NCBI GenBank assembly: GCA_964426135.1
Contig: CAYRPN010000063.1
Coordinates: forward strand, 1 to 30,700
DNA length: 30,700 bases
Reading direction: 5' to 3'
From: CAYRPN01 sp964426135
GTDB lineage: Bacteria > Planctomycetota > Phycisphaerae > Phycisphaerales > Phycisphaeraceae
Each line of letters opens with the position of its first letter. The stretch's first letter is position 1. The notes under the pieces are model-generated. The model was not told the DNA's origin and ran no database searches. It worked only from the letters and a program-made list of their open reading frames with translations. The translations under genes and the position numbers were made by a program. Shown here one piece after another: positions 16,376 to 24,321 of this stretch.

Positions 16376-16418
16376 CGCCATTGCTGAGGCCCTCGACGGC
16401 ACCGTCTCGGCGATCGGA

Positions 16419-16442
16419 CCCTACACCCTAAACCCTAAACCC
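16419..16442. repeat. Three CCCTAAA-type heptads
   Basis: CCCTACA, CCCTAAA, CCCTAAA, CCC in the gap between fdhB and the GNAT-like gene. It looks like a plant-type telomere repeat but is only three units long. It belongs with the other heptanucleotide arrays of the window. Confidence 0.7.
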
Positions 16443-16450
16443 TTCTCTCT

Positions 16451-18496
16451 TCACACCGCCACCTGCCGATACCGCTCCAACTCCTCCGGGAAATATTGCA
16501 TCAAGCACTCGATCGGCAATGGGATCAGCCCGCCTAACGCGCACAAAGAGCCGAGCTTCATCGCTTCGCACAGGTCCTTCAGCAGGTCCAGGCGTTTATC
16601 CGTCACGCCGGTCTCCATCATTTGATCGAACAGTTCGGTGCCGCGCACGGAGCCGATCCGGCAGGGGAAGCACTTGCCGCAGCTTTCGATGGCGCAGAAC
16701 TCCATCAGGCCGCGGCAGATTTCCACGAGGTCGTCCGCCTGCGAATAGACCACGATGCCGGCGTGCCCCACGATCCCATTCTTGGCGGCAACCGCCTCGA
16801 TATCCAGCGGCGTGTCGAGGCAGCTTTCGGGCAGAATCCCGCCCAGCGGCCCGCCGATCTGCACGCCCTTGAACGTGTGGCCCTCCGCCATGCCGCCGGC
16901 GATGTCGAAGATGATTTCGCGCAGCGTGACGCCGAACTCGACTTCGTACATGCCCGGCTTCTTCACGCGCGAGTTCAGGCTGATCGCCTTCGTGCCGCGC
17001 GATTTTTCGTAGCCGAGCTTCGCGTAGGCTTCGCCGCCGTGTTGAATGATCCACGGGATGTTGTGGATGGTTTCGACGTTGTTCACCGCGGTCGGGCAGC
17101 CCCACAGGCCTTTTTGCGCGGGGAACGGCGGGCGGATGCTGACCAGCGCGGGCACGCCTTCGATGGAGCGGAGCAGGCTGGTTTCCTCGCCGCAGATATA
17201 GGCACCCATGCCGCGCACTTGCTTGATGTCGCACTGAAATTTCGAGCCGAAGAGCGGCGCGCCGATGAGACCTGCCGCGCGAGCGTCCTCGATCGCCGCA
17301 GCGACGATGCGCTGGGCACGGGGGTATTCCATGCGGGTGTAGATGTAGGCCTCGTGCGCTCCGCAGGCGTAGGCCGCCAGCAGGATGCCTTCGAGCTGCG
17401 TGTGCGGATCGCGCTCGACCAGTTCCTTGTCGATGTAGCTGCCGGCATCCCCTTCGTCGAAGTTGACGACAATGAACTTCTGGCCGGCCCTTCCGGGCGC
17501 TTCGCTGGGTGAGTCGGCGACGGTTTGCCACTTGATGCCCGCGGGAAATCCCGCGCCGCCGCGGCCGCGCAGCTTGCTCGCCTTCACCACGTCGATCACC
17601 TGCTGCGGCGACATCGTGGTCACCGCCTTTTCCAGCGTCTTGTAAATGCCCGCGGCCTTCGCTTTCGCCACCGTCGAGACCTCGCGGTCGAAGTGCCGCA
17701 TGAGAACGCAGGGCTTGCGATCAGCGCTGGTGCTTGCGGCGGGCGTGTCTTGACTCCCCTCCCTTTTAGGGAGGGGCTGGGGGAGGGTCGGGCGTGCAGC
17801 ATTCTTGTGCGCCGAATCAAACTGTGCGTCCAACCCTCCCCCCGCCCCTCCCTGGGAGGGAGGGGAGTAAGACACACCCTGCGTGTAAGGCGCTTCGCCG
17901 TTAGGCATGTACACCGGATTCGTCGGCTCCGTCAGGCCGTGCGATTTTCCATGTTTCGCATAAGCCACGATTTTTTCCACGCTGCCCGGCGCGGCACACG
18001 ACACGGGCACGCCGTCGATCATCGCGTTGGGGCCCAGGCCGCAGTAGCCCAGGCACGCGACATGCTCGACGCGCACGCCTTGTGCGTTGGTGTCGCCCAG
18101 TTCGACGTCGAACTCGGCGCACAGCGCGGATTCGAGTGATTTGCAGCCGCCGTAGTTGGACGAGTTTCCAACTCGTCCGTCAGTGCTGCCGTGGTCGTCC
18201 GCTGCCGCGCCGTAGGACGACTTGGAAAGTCGTCCTACGCAAGGCCCCGACGCCCGGCACGCTTCGCCGTTGCAGATCTTGATCGTGTGCTTCGCCGGCG
18301 TCGTCTGCCGCAACTCTTCGTAGAACTTCGCGGTGGACCGCACATGGGCGGGAGGAAGACTGTGCTCGCGGGCCAGGCGCAGAATGTCGTCATCGCTGAC
18401 GAAGCCCTGGGCATCGTGCAGCCGGGTCAGGGCGTCGTAGATGGTCTGGCCCTGGCCAAGGAACTTGTTCTGAAGTGCGATGAGGTTTTTCGACAT
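16451..18496 (-). CDS. fdhB: NAD-linked formate dehydrogenase beta subunit, NuoE-NuoF fusion
   Basis: A 681-residue protein that takes electrons from FdhA through Fe-S clusters to FMN and reduces NAD+. The N-terminal thioredoxin-like [2Fe-2S] domain has C75 and C80 (CNGEAC) and C148 and C152 (CLGYC). The NuoF part has GRGGAGFPAG (311-320, NADH/FMN), NFDEGDAGSYIDKE, and the [4Fe-4S] motif SCGKCFPCR near 600 with a fourth cysteine in SLCALGG. Two in-frame repeat inserts are present: about 33 residues at 85-117 between the first and second [2Fe-2S] cysteine pairs, and about 44 residues at 208-251 between the two domains. The ATG at 18496 is chosen over a TTG at 18511. Probably the first gene of the fdh run, with a -10-like TATACT about 93 bases upstream. 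Confidence 0.93.
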   Translation of the reverse strand: MSKNLIALQNKFLGQGQTIYDALTRLHDAQGFVSDDDILRLAREHSLPPAHVRSTAKFYEELRQTTPAKHTIKICNGEACRASGPCVGRLSKSSYGAAADDHGSTDGRVGNSSNYGGCKSLESALCAEFDVELGDTNAQGVRVEHVACLGYCGLGPNAMIDGVPVSCAAPGSVEKIVAYAKHGKSHGLTEPTNPVYMPNGEAPYTQGVSYSPPSQGGAGGGLDAQFDSAHKNAARPTLPQPLPKREGSQDTPAASTSADRKPCVLMRHFDREVSTVAKAKAAGIYKTLEKAVTTMSPQQVIDVVKASKLRGRGGAGFPAGIKWQTVADSPSEAPGRAGQKFIVVNFDEGDAGSYIDKELVERDPHTQLEGILLAAYACGAHEAYIYTRMEYPRAQRIVAAAIEDARAAGLIGAPLFGSKFQCDIKQVRGMGAYICGEETSLLRSIEGVPALVSIRPPFPAQKGLWGCPTAVNNVETIHNIPWIIQHGGEAYAKLGYEKSRGTKAISLNSRVKKPGMYEVEFGVTLREIIFDIAGGMAEGHTFKGVQIGGPLGGILPESCLDTPLDIEAVAAKNGIVGHAGIVVYSQADDLVEICRGLMEFCAIESCGKCFPCRIGSVRGTELFDQMMETGVTDKRLDLLKDLCEAMKLGSLCALGGLIPLPIECLMQYFPEELERYRQVAV
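17745..17875. repeat. 131-bp palindromic element in frame inside fdhB
   Basis: Outer arms GTGTCTTGACTCCCCTCCC (17745 on) and, inverted from 17875, GTGTCTTACTCCCCTCCC. Inner arms are AGGGAGGGGCTGGGGGAGGG near 17769 and its complement near 17835-17855. The inner part resembles the MITE-like element and the 3680 element, but the ends differ. It is translated as a Ser/Gly/Pro-rich linker between the NuoE-like and NuoF-like domains. Confidence 0.85.
18152..18238. repeat. Paired short palindromes in frame inside fdhB
   Basis: Palindrome one is GGACGAGTT-tcc-AACTCGTCC (18158-18178); palindrome two is GTAGGACGACTT-gga-AAGTCGTCCTAC (18212-18238). Both share the GGACGA...TCGTCC pattern with 48-68. The segment from GTAG (18152) to CTAC (18238) is the likely insert and is read through as protein between CNGEACRASG and CKSLESAL. 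Confidence 0.8.
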
Positions 18497-18588
18497 CAAA
18501 TCACCAGGCAAAACGTGAAAAAAAACTGGGCCTTGAACGAAAACGCTCGCGGATGAAAAAGGTCTCCGCGATCAGGTTGACTCACACA

Positions 18589-18594
18589 AGTATA
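18589..18594 (-). promoter_or_regulatory. Possible -10 box of the fdh run
   Basis: TATACT on the minus strand, 93 bases before the fdhB ATG. The same hexamer is found before lpxC-fabZ and the second DUF1501 gene. No convincing -35 box was seen. It lies in the 299-bp divergent gap between fdhB and the first DUF1501 gene, which otherwise holds only A-rich and weakly structured sequence. Confidence 0.35.
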
Positions 18595-18795
18595 GAGGAT
18601 GAGATGCGAATCCGGCAGAACCTGTTGTGGCACGGGCGCGACAGGAACAGCCGGGAGTCTGGCCAGAGCCGCGAGCGCCAGCGAACGAAGAACAAGCGGC
18701 GATCGCCGGTGTTTCGTTGCGACGAATCGCCGCGGATCGCATCACCTTCGCTGCCTGCGCCGCAATATCATGGTGAAGCTGTCAAGGACCCAAGC

Positions 18796-20277
18796 ATGCA
18801 CCCGTTGACCGAACATCACCTTCGTCTGACTCGTCGGGAGATTCTCGGCAAAGGCTCCTCCGCGCTGGGGCTGGGTTTGCCGGCGCTGGCGCAGTTGCTG
18901 GGCCGGGAAAGCGCGGCGCGCGGGGAGGACGCCGCGGCGGTGCGAACGCGCATCGGCGGGTTGCCGTCGCTGCCGCACTTCGCGCCCAAGGCCAAGAACG
19001 TCATCTATCTGTTCCAGAACGGCGCGCCCACCCACGTCGATCTTTACGACTACAAGCCGAAGATCGTCGAGATGCACGGCAAACCCGTGCCTGATTCATT
19101 CTTCGCGGGCAAGCGGTTCAGCACGATGACGGGCAATCCCACGGGCAAGCTGATGCTGTCGCCGGTGGAGCCGTTCAAGCAGCGAGGCAAAAGCGGCGCG
19201 TGGGTGAGCAATTTCCTTCCGCACATCGCGGGCATCGCGGACGATCTTTGCTTCATCAAGAGCATGCACACGGAAGCGGTGAACCACGCGCCGGCGATTT
19301 CGTTTCTGCTGAGCGGTTCGGAAATGCCCGGCCGGCCCACGATGGGCGCGTGGCTCAGTTACGGCCTGGGCAGTGAAACCGAAAGTCTGCCCGCCTTCGT
19401 CGTCATGACGTCGGTGAGCAAAGGCACCACCTGCGGCCAGATTTTCTACGAGTTTTACTGGGGCAGCGGCTTCCTCCCTTCGCGCTACCAGGGCGTGAAG
19501 TTCCGCGGCGGCGGTGATCCGGTGCTCTATCTTTCCAACCCCGACGGCATGTCGCGCCAGGTCCGCCGCGGCCTGCTCGACGACATCGCCAAACTCAACG
19601 AGATCAAGCTGAAGGAATCCGGCGACCCGGAAATCGCCACGCGAATCTCGCAGTACGAAATGGCGTTCCGCATGCAGACCAGCGTGCCGGAGCTGACGGA
19701 TTTCTCCAAGGAACCCAAGCACATCCTCGACATGTACGGCCCCGGCGTTCACGAGCGCGGCTCATTCGCCTACAACTGCCTGATGGCGCGCAGGCTCGTG
19801 GAGCGCGGCACCCGCTTCGTCCAGCTCATGCACGCGGGCTGGGATCAGCACGGCAGCATCACCACGGAACTTTACAACCAGTGCCGCGACACCGATCAAC
19901 CCAGCGCCGCGCTGGTGCAGGACTTGAAACAGCGCGGCCTGCTCGATGACACGCTGGTGATCTGGGGCGGCGAGTTCGGACGAACGCCGTTCCTGCAGGG
20001 CAACATGAAGGATCGTCCCAAGTGGGGCCGCGATCACCATCCGTATGCGTTCACGATCTGGATGGCGGGCGGCGGCGTGAAGCGCGGATTCAGCTACGGC
20101 GAAAGCGATGAACTGGCGATGAACGTCGCCAAGGATCCCGTCCACGTCCACGATTTCCAGGCGACCGTGATGCACCTCTTAGGCATCGATCATGAGCGGT
20201 TGACCTTCAAGTTCCAGGGCCGCAACTTCAGGCTCACGGACATTCACGGGCACGCCGTCAAGGCGGTGATCGCGTGA
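18796..20277 (+). CDS. DUF1501 protein (sulfatase-like fold, exported), copy 1
   Basis: A 493-residue protein with a twin-arginine-like leader (LTRREILGKGSSALGLGLPALAQ, arginines 13-14). It has the DUF1501 landmarks QNGAPTHVDLYDYKP, MHAGWDQHG and the late GGEFGRTP. DUF1501 proteins are related to the alkaline phosphatase/sulfatase superfamily and are usually encoded next to DUF1549/1553 proteins; the biochemical role is unknown. The ATG at 18796 has AAGGA 7 bases upstream; the open frame reaches back to 18553 but without family-like sequence. The heptanucleotide array at 20276-20352 begins at its TGA stop codon. Confidence 0.92.
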   Translation: MHPLTEHHLRLTRREILGKGSSALGLGLPALAQLLGRESAARGEDAAAVRTRIGGLPSLPHFAPKAKNVIYLFQNGAPTHVDLYDYKPKIVEMHGKPVPDSFFAGKRFSTMTGNPTGKLMLSPVEPFKQRGKSGAWVSNFLPHIAGIADDLCFIKSMHTEAVNHAPAISFLLSGSEMPGRPTMGAWLSYGLGSETESLPAFVVMTSVSKGTTCGQIFYEFYWGSGFLPSRYQGVKFRGGGDPVLYLSNPDGMSRQVRRGLLDDIAKLNEIKLKESGDPEIATRISQYEMAFRMQTSVPELTDFSKEPKHILDMYGPGVHERGSFAYNCLMARRLVERGTRFVQLMHAGWDQHGSITTELYNQCRDTDQPSAALVQDLKQRGLLDDTLVIWGGEFGRTPFLQGNMKDRPKWGRDHHPYAFTIWMAGGGVKRGFSYGESDELAMNVAKDPVHVHDFQATVMHLLGIDHERLTFKFQGRNFRLTDIHGHAVKAVIA

Positions 20278-20352
20278 GGGGACGGGGAGAGGAGACAGGG
20301 GACAGGAGACAGGAGACAGGGGAGTGGGGACAGGGGCAGGGGGCAAGGGGCA
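20276..20352 (+). repeat. Heptanucleotide array, 11 G-rich units
   Basis: Period-7 units such as AGGAGAC (three), AGGGGAC, TGGGGAC and AGGGGCA run without a break from the last two bases of the DUF1501 stop codon. The same unit style (GGGCCAG, GAGACAA) is found at 8226-8260. The remaining sequence to 20462 shows a hairpin CGCCCG-aa-GGGCG near 20383 and no gene. Confidence 0.85.
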
Positions 20353-20462
20353 GGGAACGCGAAGATTTCCTGCCGTTTAGCGCCCGCCCGAAGGGCGGGG
20401 TTGCGGGGGCGGGATCACGCGTCATTTCATCGTCGCGCTTCGCATCGACCGATGGTACTGCC

Positions 20463-21140
20463 ATGCCTCGCCGCACGATGAGTCTCGACACTGTCCCCGC
20501 CGAAGTGCTGGCGCCGCCCACCGGCGAGGCGCAGCTCGTCATCGGCGCGGAGCATCTGAACCGGGTGGTGCGCGACGGCATGCTCAAGGCGAAGGTGAGC
20601 CTGGACATCGCCAGCGCGGACTTCAAGGCGATGCTGGTGCCCACGGCGATGGCGGGCATCGGCGGTTCGTCGCGCGGCGGCAAAGGGCGCGGAGCCGGGG
20701 GACGCGGAGGCCGGCGCGGCAGCGCCGAGTCCATCGTGGAAGTCTTCCGCCGGCTGGCGGAGCGAGGGGTGGAGATTCGCCTGCTGCACTCGGGCGTGCC
20801 GAGCAGCCCGGCTTTGCGCGAGCTTCGCGAAGTGCTGCCGCGCGGGCTGACGATCCGCCGATGCCCGCGCATCCACATGAAGACGATCATCGTCGACGCG
20901 GCGGCGATGTACCTGGGCAGCGCCAATCTCACCGGCGCGGGCCTGGGCGCCAAGGGCGAGCACAAGCGCAACTTCGAACTGGGCGTGTGGACCGAATCCA
21001 CCGCCCTGATCGACGCGGTGCTCAGCGAGTTCAACGCGATCTGGGAAGGCAGGCGCTGCGAGAAGTGCCTGCGCAAGGACGTGTGTCCGGTGCCGCTGGA
21101 GGAGCCGGAACTGGGGAAGAAGCGCGCGGCGTCGCGCTGA
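20463..21140 (+). CDS. Phospholipase D-like domain protein
   Basis: A 225-residue protein with one HKD motif: H138, K140 and D145 in IHMKTIIVD, followed by GSANLTGAG (152-160) and a conserved acidic end of the domain (NFELGVWTES). A Gly/Arg-rich insert at about 67-87 (SSRGGKGRGAGGRGGRRG) interrupts the first half of the fold and may bind nucleic acid. The C-terminal CEKCLRKDVCPVP could hold a metal. Single-HKD proteins usually act as dimers; the substrate could be nucleic acid or phospholipid. The ATG at 20463 begins just after the heptad array and has no clear ribosome binding site; the longer frame translates the array. Confidence 0.8.
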   Translation: MPRRTMSLDTVPAEVLAPPTGEAQLVIGAEHLNRVVRDGMLKAKVSLDIASADFKAMLVPTAMAGIGGSSRGGKGRGAGGRGGRRGSAESIVEVFRRLAERGVEIRLLHSGVPSSPALRELREVLPRGLTIRRCPRIHMKTIIVDAAAMYLGSANLTGAGLGAKGEHKRNFELGVWTESTALIDAVLSEFNAIWEGRRCEKCLRKDVCPVPLEEPELGKKRAASR

Positions 21141-21179
21141 TTCCCTGGAGCAACGCAGGTGCAACTCCACGGTCTCGCC

Positions 21180-21409
21180 GTAGGGTGCGTCAAGTCCGCG
21201 CGGACGCACCTCGTGGCGTTCACGTTCACCGTGGCGTTCACGTTCACCGTGGCGTTTCCGTTCACCGTGGCGTTTCCGTTCACCGTGACGTTCCCGGTCA
21301 CCGTGACGTTCCCGGTCACCGTGACGTTCCCGGTCACCGTGACGTTCCCGGTCACCGTGACGTTCCCGTTCACCGTGGTGCGTCCGCGCCAAGCCTTGAC
21401 GCACCCTAC
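21180..21409. repeat. 18-bp minisatellite inside a palindrome
   Basis: Nine contiguous 18-bp units at 21213-21374: two GTGGCGTTCACGTTCACC, two GTGGCGTTTCCGTTCACC, four GTGACGTTCCCGGTCACC and one hybrid end unit. The unit variants are grouped in order, as after local duplication. Flanking inverted arms are GTAGGGTGCGTCAAG...GCGGACGCACC (21180-21210) and its complement (21377-21409). It occupies most of the 404-bp gap between the PLD-like and photolyase genes. Both strands are open through it because 18 is a multiple of 3, which creates false repeat proteins. Confidence 0.92.
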
Positions 21410-21544
21410 ACCGAAGCGGCTTGGTTTCGGCCCGGCTACTTTCGGTTCCGGTTTTCAGCGGTCGAGTGTCGAGGGGTGCCCTACCATCTCCACAACCTGC
21501 TCCGATCGCGCAGGGTTTCGTCGGCGCTCCCCCTGAGAACAATC

Positions 21545-23029
21545 ATGGCCACGCTGGTCTGGTTCCGCAGCGATCTACGCATCAGCGACAACACCGCGCT
21601 AAGTCGCGCCTGCGCCGGCGGCGGCGAGATCGCAGGCGTTTTCGTCGTCACGCCGCAGCAGTGGCTCCGGCATGACTGGGGCAGCAACAAGGTGGATTTT
21701 GTGCTGCGCAGCGCGGCTGCGCTGGCTGATGCGCTCGACGAGCGAGGCATCGCGTTTCACGTTCTCAGCGTGCCGCACTTTGCTCAGGTGCCGGCGGCAC
21801 TTGCGAAACTGGCCACGGAACACCGATGCGATCGCCTGTTCTTCAACCGTGAATACGAGGTGAATGAACTGGCGCGCGACGCGGCGGTTGAGGAACTGTT
21901 CGCGCGGCAGGGCATCGCCGTCGAGTCGTTCCACGATCAGACCATCGTGCCGCCCGACGCGCTGCGCACCGGCAGCGGACATTTTTACAAGGTGTTCACA
22001 CCCTTCAAGAACAACTGGCTGGCCGCGGCCGAGCGGGGGTTGCCGCTGCGTTTGCTCGCGGCGCCGAAGCCAACTGGACGACTGCGCCAACCGTTGCACG
22101 CCGGCATTCGTGGGACTCCACCGCAGGCCGCGACGAACCTCAAGCTGGACTTGTGTGACCCGCGCGTTCGCACACTCTTTTCACCTTCGAGCGTTCCTTC
22201 CGAACTCTGGCCGGCCGGCGAAGCCGAGGCGCAGCGGCGCTTGAAGGCGTTCGTCACCCAGCGCATCGGCAAGTACAAGCTCGATCGTGATTTCCCCGCG
22301 CTCGACGGCACCAGCACGCTGTCGCCTTATCTTGCCGCCGGCGTCATCTCGCCCCGGCAGTGCCTCGCTGCCGCGATCGATGCGAACGACGGCAGGCTGG
22401 CCGCCGGTTCCACCGGCATCACCACCTGGATCAGCGAGTTGATCTGGCGGGAGTTCTACCGGCACGTCATGGTCGGCTTCCCGCGCGTTTGCCGATACCG
22501 CGCATTCCGCGGTGAGACGGAATCAATCGTGTGGAACGACAGCGATGCTGAGTTCACCGCCTGGTGCGAAGGCCGCACCGGCTTTCCGATCGTCGATGCC
22601 GCCATGCGCCAACTTCGCGCCACCGGCTGGATGCACAATCGCCTGCGCATGATCGCCGCGATGTTCCTCACGAAGGATCTCTTCATCGACTGGCGCAAGG
22701 GCGAGCGGTTCTTCATGCAGCAATTGGTCGATGGCGATCTTGCGAGCAACAACGGCGGTTGGCAGTGGTCCGCATCCACCGGCACCGATGCGGCGCCGTA
22801 CTTCCGCATCTTCAATCCCGTCAGCCAGAGCGAAAAGTTCGACCCGCGCGGCACGTTCATCCGTCAATGGTGTCCGGTGCTCGATGGTCTGGATGATGAT
22901 GCGGTGCACGATCCGGCGCGACTGCCTCCACTGGTGCGTGGTCAGCTCGACTATCCGCATCCGATCGTGGATCACAGCAAGGCGCGCCAGCGCGTGCTGG
23001 CGGCGTTCAAGAAGCTGGCGGCGGTGTAG
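21545..23029 (+). CDS. phrB: Deoxyribodipyrimidine photolyase (class I)
   Basis: A 494-residue flavoprotein that uses light to split cyclobutane pyrimidine dimers in DNA. The N-terminal photolyase domain begins ATLVWFRSDLRISDNTAL. The C-terminal FAD domain has WISELIWREFYRH, TGWMHNRLRMIAAMFLTKDL (from about 360) and the hallmark WQWSASTGTDAAPYFRIFNP (about 406-425). Length is normal for class I. The ATG at 21545 starts the conserved fold; the frame upstream runs through the minisatellite and is not protein-like. Substrate class (CPD versus 6-4) cannot be fixed by eye; the WQWSASTGTD pattern favours CPD photolyase. Confidence 0.95.
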   Translation: MATLVWFRSDLRISDNTALSRACAGGGEIAGVFVVTPQQWLRHDWGSNKVDFVLRSAAALADALDERGIAFHVLSVPHFAQVPAALAKLATEHRCDRLFFNREYEVNELARDAAVEELFARQGIAVESFHDQTIVPPDALRTGSGHFYKVFTPFKNNWLAAAERGLPLRLLAAPKPTGRLRQPLHAGIRGTPPQAATNLKLDLCDPRVRTLFSPSSVPSELWPAGEAEAQRRLKAFVTQRIGKYKLDRDFPALDGTSTLSPYLAAGVISPRQCLAAAIDANDGRLAAGSTGITTWISELIWREFYRHVMVGFPRVCRYRAFRGETESIVWNDSDAEFTAWCEGRTGFPIVDAAMRQLRATGWMHNRLRMIAAMFLTKDLFIDWRKGERFFMQQLVDGDLASNNGGWQWSASTGTDAAPYFRIFNPVSQSEKFDPRGTFIRQWCPVLDGLDDDAVHDPARLPPLVRGQLDYPHPIVDHSKARQRVLAAFKKLAAV

Positions 23030-23601
23030 ATGGTTAGAACATCTGAAAAAATATGGATAGGTTCGAGCCGCATTCCAGGTACAATGGAAAAAGTGGAGAG
23101 AAAAAACAGCGGGTCGCCGCTTGGAGCGAAGCAACCGATCGGACGGCAGGGGACGCCAACGCCCCTCGAGAACCGAAATCCACGTCGCTCAACCAGCCGG
23201 CACCCGCTTCTTCGACGATGTGTAGAGTCCCGGCGACTGGCCGCGGACTGACAATCGAGACCGAGACAGTCGGAAGCGAACCCAGCCAATGACGGTCAAG
23301 CGCCAAGCCCAACGGCGCTTGACACAGGCAGTCGCTGCTCCCACTGGTTCGGTCTCGTTTTTTTTTGCACCCGTGCAGCCGGCGGCGGTTGATGCGGATT
23401 CTATTTGAATCGCGCGCCTTCCTGAGGTTGATGCCACTGGCAGGCTCGGCTGCCAGTGTTCCCTGCGTCAAGTGCACTGGCAGCCGAGCCTGCCAGTGGC
23501 ATCGGCGTGAGAATCAAGTGCAATCCGGTTAAGTCGATTTCTCTTCGTCGCGGCCACTTCGCCTCTCGCTCACATCGAGCCGGCCAACTACAATTCCCGC
23601 C
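23030..23601. other. 572-bp gap without a recognisable gene
   Basis: The first 80 bases are A-rich. A stem GTCAAGCGCC/GGCGCTTGAC lies near 23296-23324, and a T-run at about 23358-23366 follows some 35 bases later, too far for a standard terminator. The perfect inverted repeat at 23430-23503 comes next. Open frames of 73-147 codons here have no protein-like features. Confidence 0.5.
23430..23503. repeat. Perfect 29-bp inverted repeat
   Basis: Arms 23430-23458 (GATGCCACTGGCAGGCTCGG and on) and 23475-23503 are exact complements around a 16-base loop. Each arm is itself nearly palindromic (CACTGGCAG/CTGCCAGTG). There is no T-run, so it is more likely a dispersed palindromic repeat than a terminator. 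Confidence 0.85.
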
Positions 23602-24111
23602 ATGGCCAATCAGCCGGTCAGCGACATGACGACTCAGGGTTTTGAACCGCCTCGCAATGTGCAGTTCAACGTCTTTCTCGACAATCGCGTGGGGAAACTG
23701 TTGGAACTGGTGGCTGTTTTCCGAGGACAGGCGCTGAGCCTGGCGGCGCTGTCGATCCTCGATTCGGCGGACCATGCGGTGGTGCGCATTTTGACCTCGC
23801 GATCGGACCTGGCGCGGCGGCTGCTGCAACGATACGGCCTGGCGTTCAGCGAGGCGCCGGTGCTGGTGATCGAACTGGACGAGGAGCACGATCTGGAACT
23901 GGCATGCAAGGCCATGCTCGCCGCCGAGTTGAACATTCACTACGCCTATCCGCTCCTCCTGCATCCGCGCGGCCGACCGGCGGTCGTCATGCAGGTGGAC
24001 GACCTTCACCTGGCGTGTCAACTCCTGCGTCGCAGGCTGTTCACGCTGTTGGCGGAGAATGACTTGGGCGACAACGCGCTGCTCGATGACGGCGGCGTGC
24101 CGCCGTTGTGA
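23602..24111 (+). CDS. Tandem ACT-domain protein
   Basis: A 169-residue protein. The first ACT-like unit is at about 20-85 (NVQFNVFLDNRVGKLLELVAVF...) and the second at about 97-155. It has no catalytic domain, so it is probably a stand-alone ligand-sensing protein; ACT domains commonly bind amino acids. The ATG at 23602 is used; M9 is a possible later start. Neighbours give no hint of the ligand. Confidence 0.75.
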   Translation: MANQPVSDMTTQGFEPPRNVQFNVFLDNRVGKLLELVAVFRGQALSLAALSILDSADHAVVRILTSRSDLARRLLQRYGLAFSEAPVLVIELDEEHDLELACKAMLAAELNIHYAYPLLLHPRGRPAVVMQVDDLHLACQLLRRRLFTLLAENDLGDNALLDDGGVPPL

Positions 24112-24172
24112 CGGTGGCGCGTGCCCCAAATCCTCAGAACCTGAGTTTCGGACAAGGCCCGGCGTCGCGCCG

Positions 24173-24321
24173 TTAGCCCCCGGCTCTGCCGGGGGTGGCC
24201 CGGGGGTTGTCCGGGGGTGGCGGTCAAAGCGTGCACGACGATCGACGCGATGCAGATTTCCCTCTTTCTTTCGCCCGATTCATCTCGCCTGTTCTCAACC
24301 CCCGGCGGAGCCGAGCGCTAA
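24173..24321. repeat. Palindromic element with TTAGC/GCTAA ends
   Basis: The left arm TTAGCCCCCGGCTCTGCCGG (from 24173) is matched on the other strand from 24321 by TTAGCGCTCGGCTCCGCCGG. Within the left arm, CCCCCGGC-tct-GCCGGGGG forms a tight hairpin, followed by two more G-runs. Its right end touches the target duplication of MITE-like copy B. The 356-bp gap between the ACT gene and lpxA holds only these two elements. Confidence 0.65.

Noticed and set aside
16419..16442. Telomere-like CCCTAAA repeat
   Set aside because: Only three units inside a bacterial operon; better explained as one of the heptanucleotide arrays.
20258..21373. Apparent 371-residue repeat protein with GNVTVT repeats
   Set aside because: It is the translation of the 18-bp minisatellite and antisense to the PLD-like gene; a multiple-of-3 repeat stays open in all frames.
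21213..21374. CRISPR array
   Set aside because: The 18-bp units are directly contiguous without spacers.
23294..23366. Terminator of the photolyase gene (GTCAAGCGCC stem and T-run)
   Set aside because: The stem ends about 35 bases before the T-run and lies about 265 bases after the stop.
23034..23477. 147-codon minus-strand frame in the gap after the photolyase
   Set aside because: No protein-like pattern, no ribosome binding site, and it runs through the 29-bp inverted repeat.
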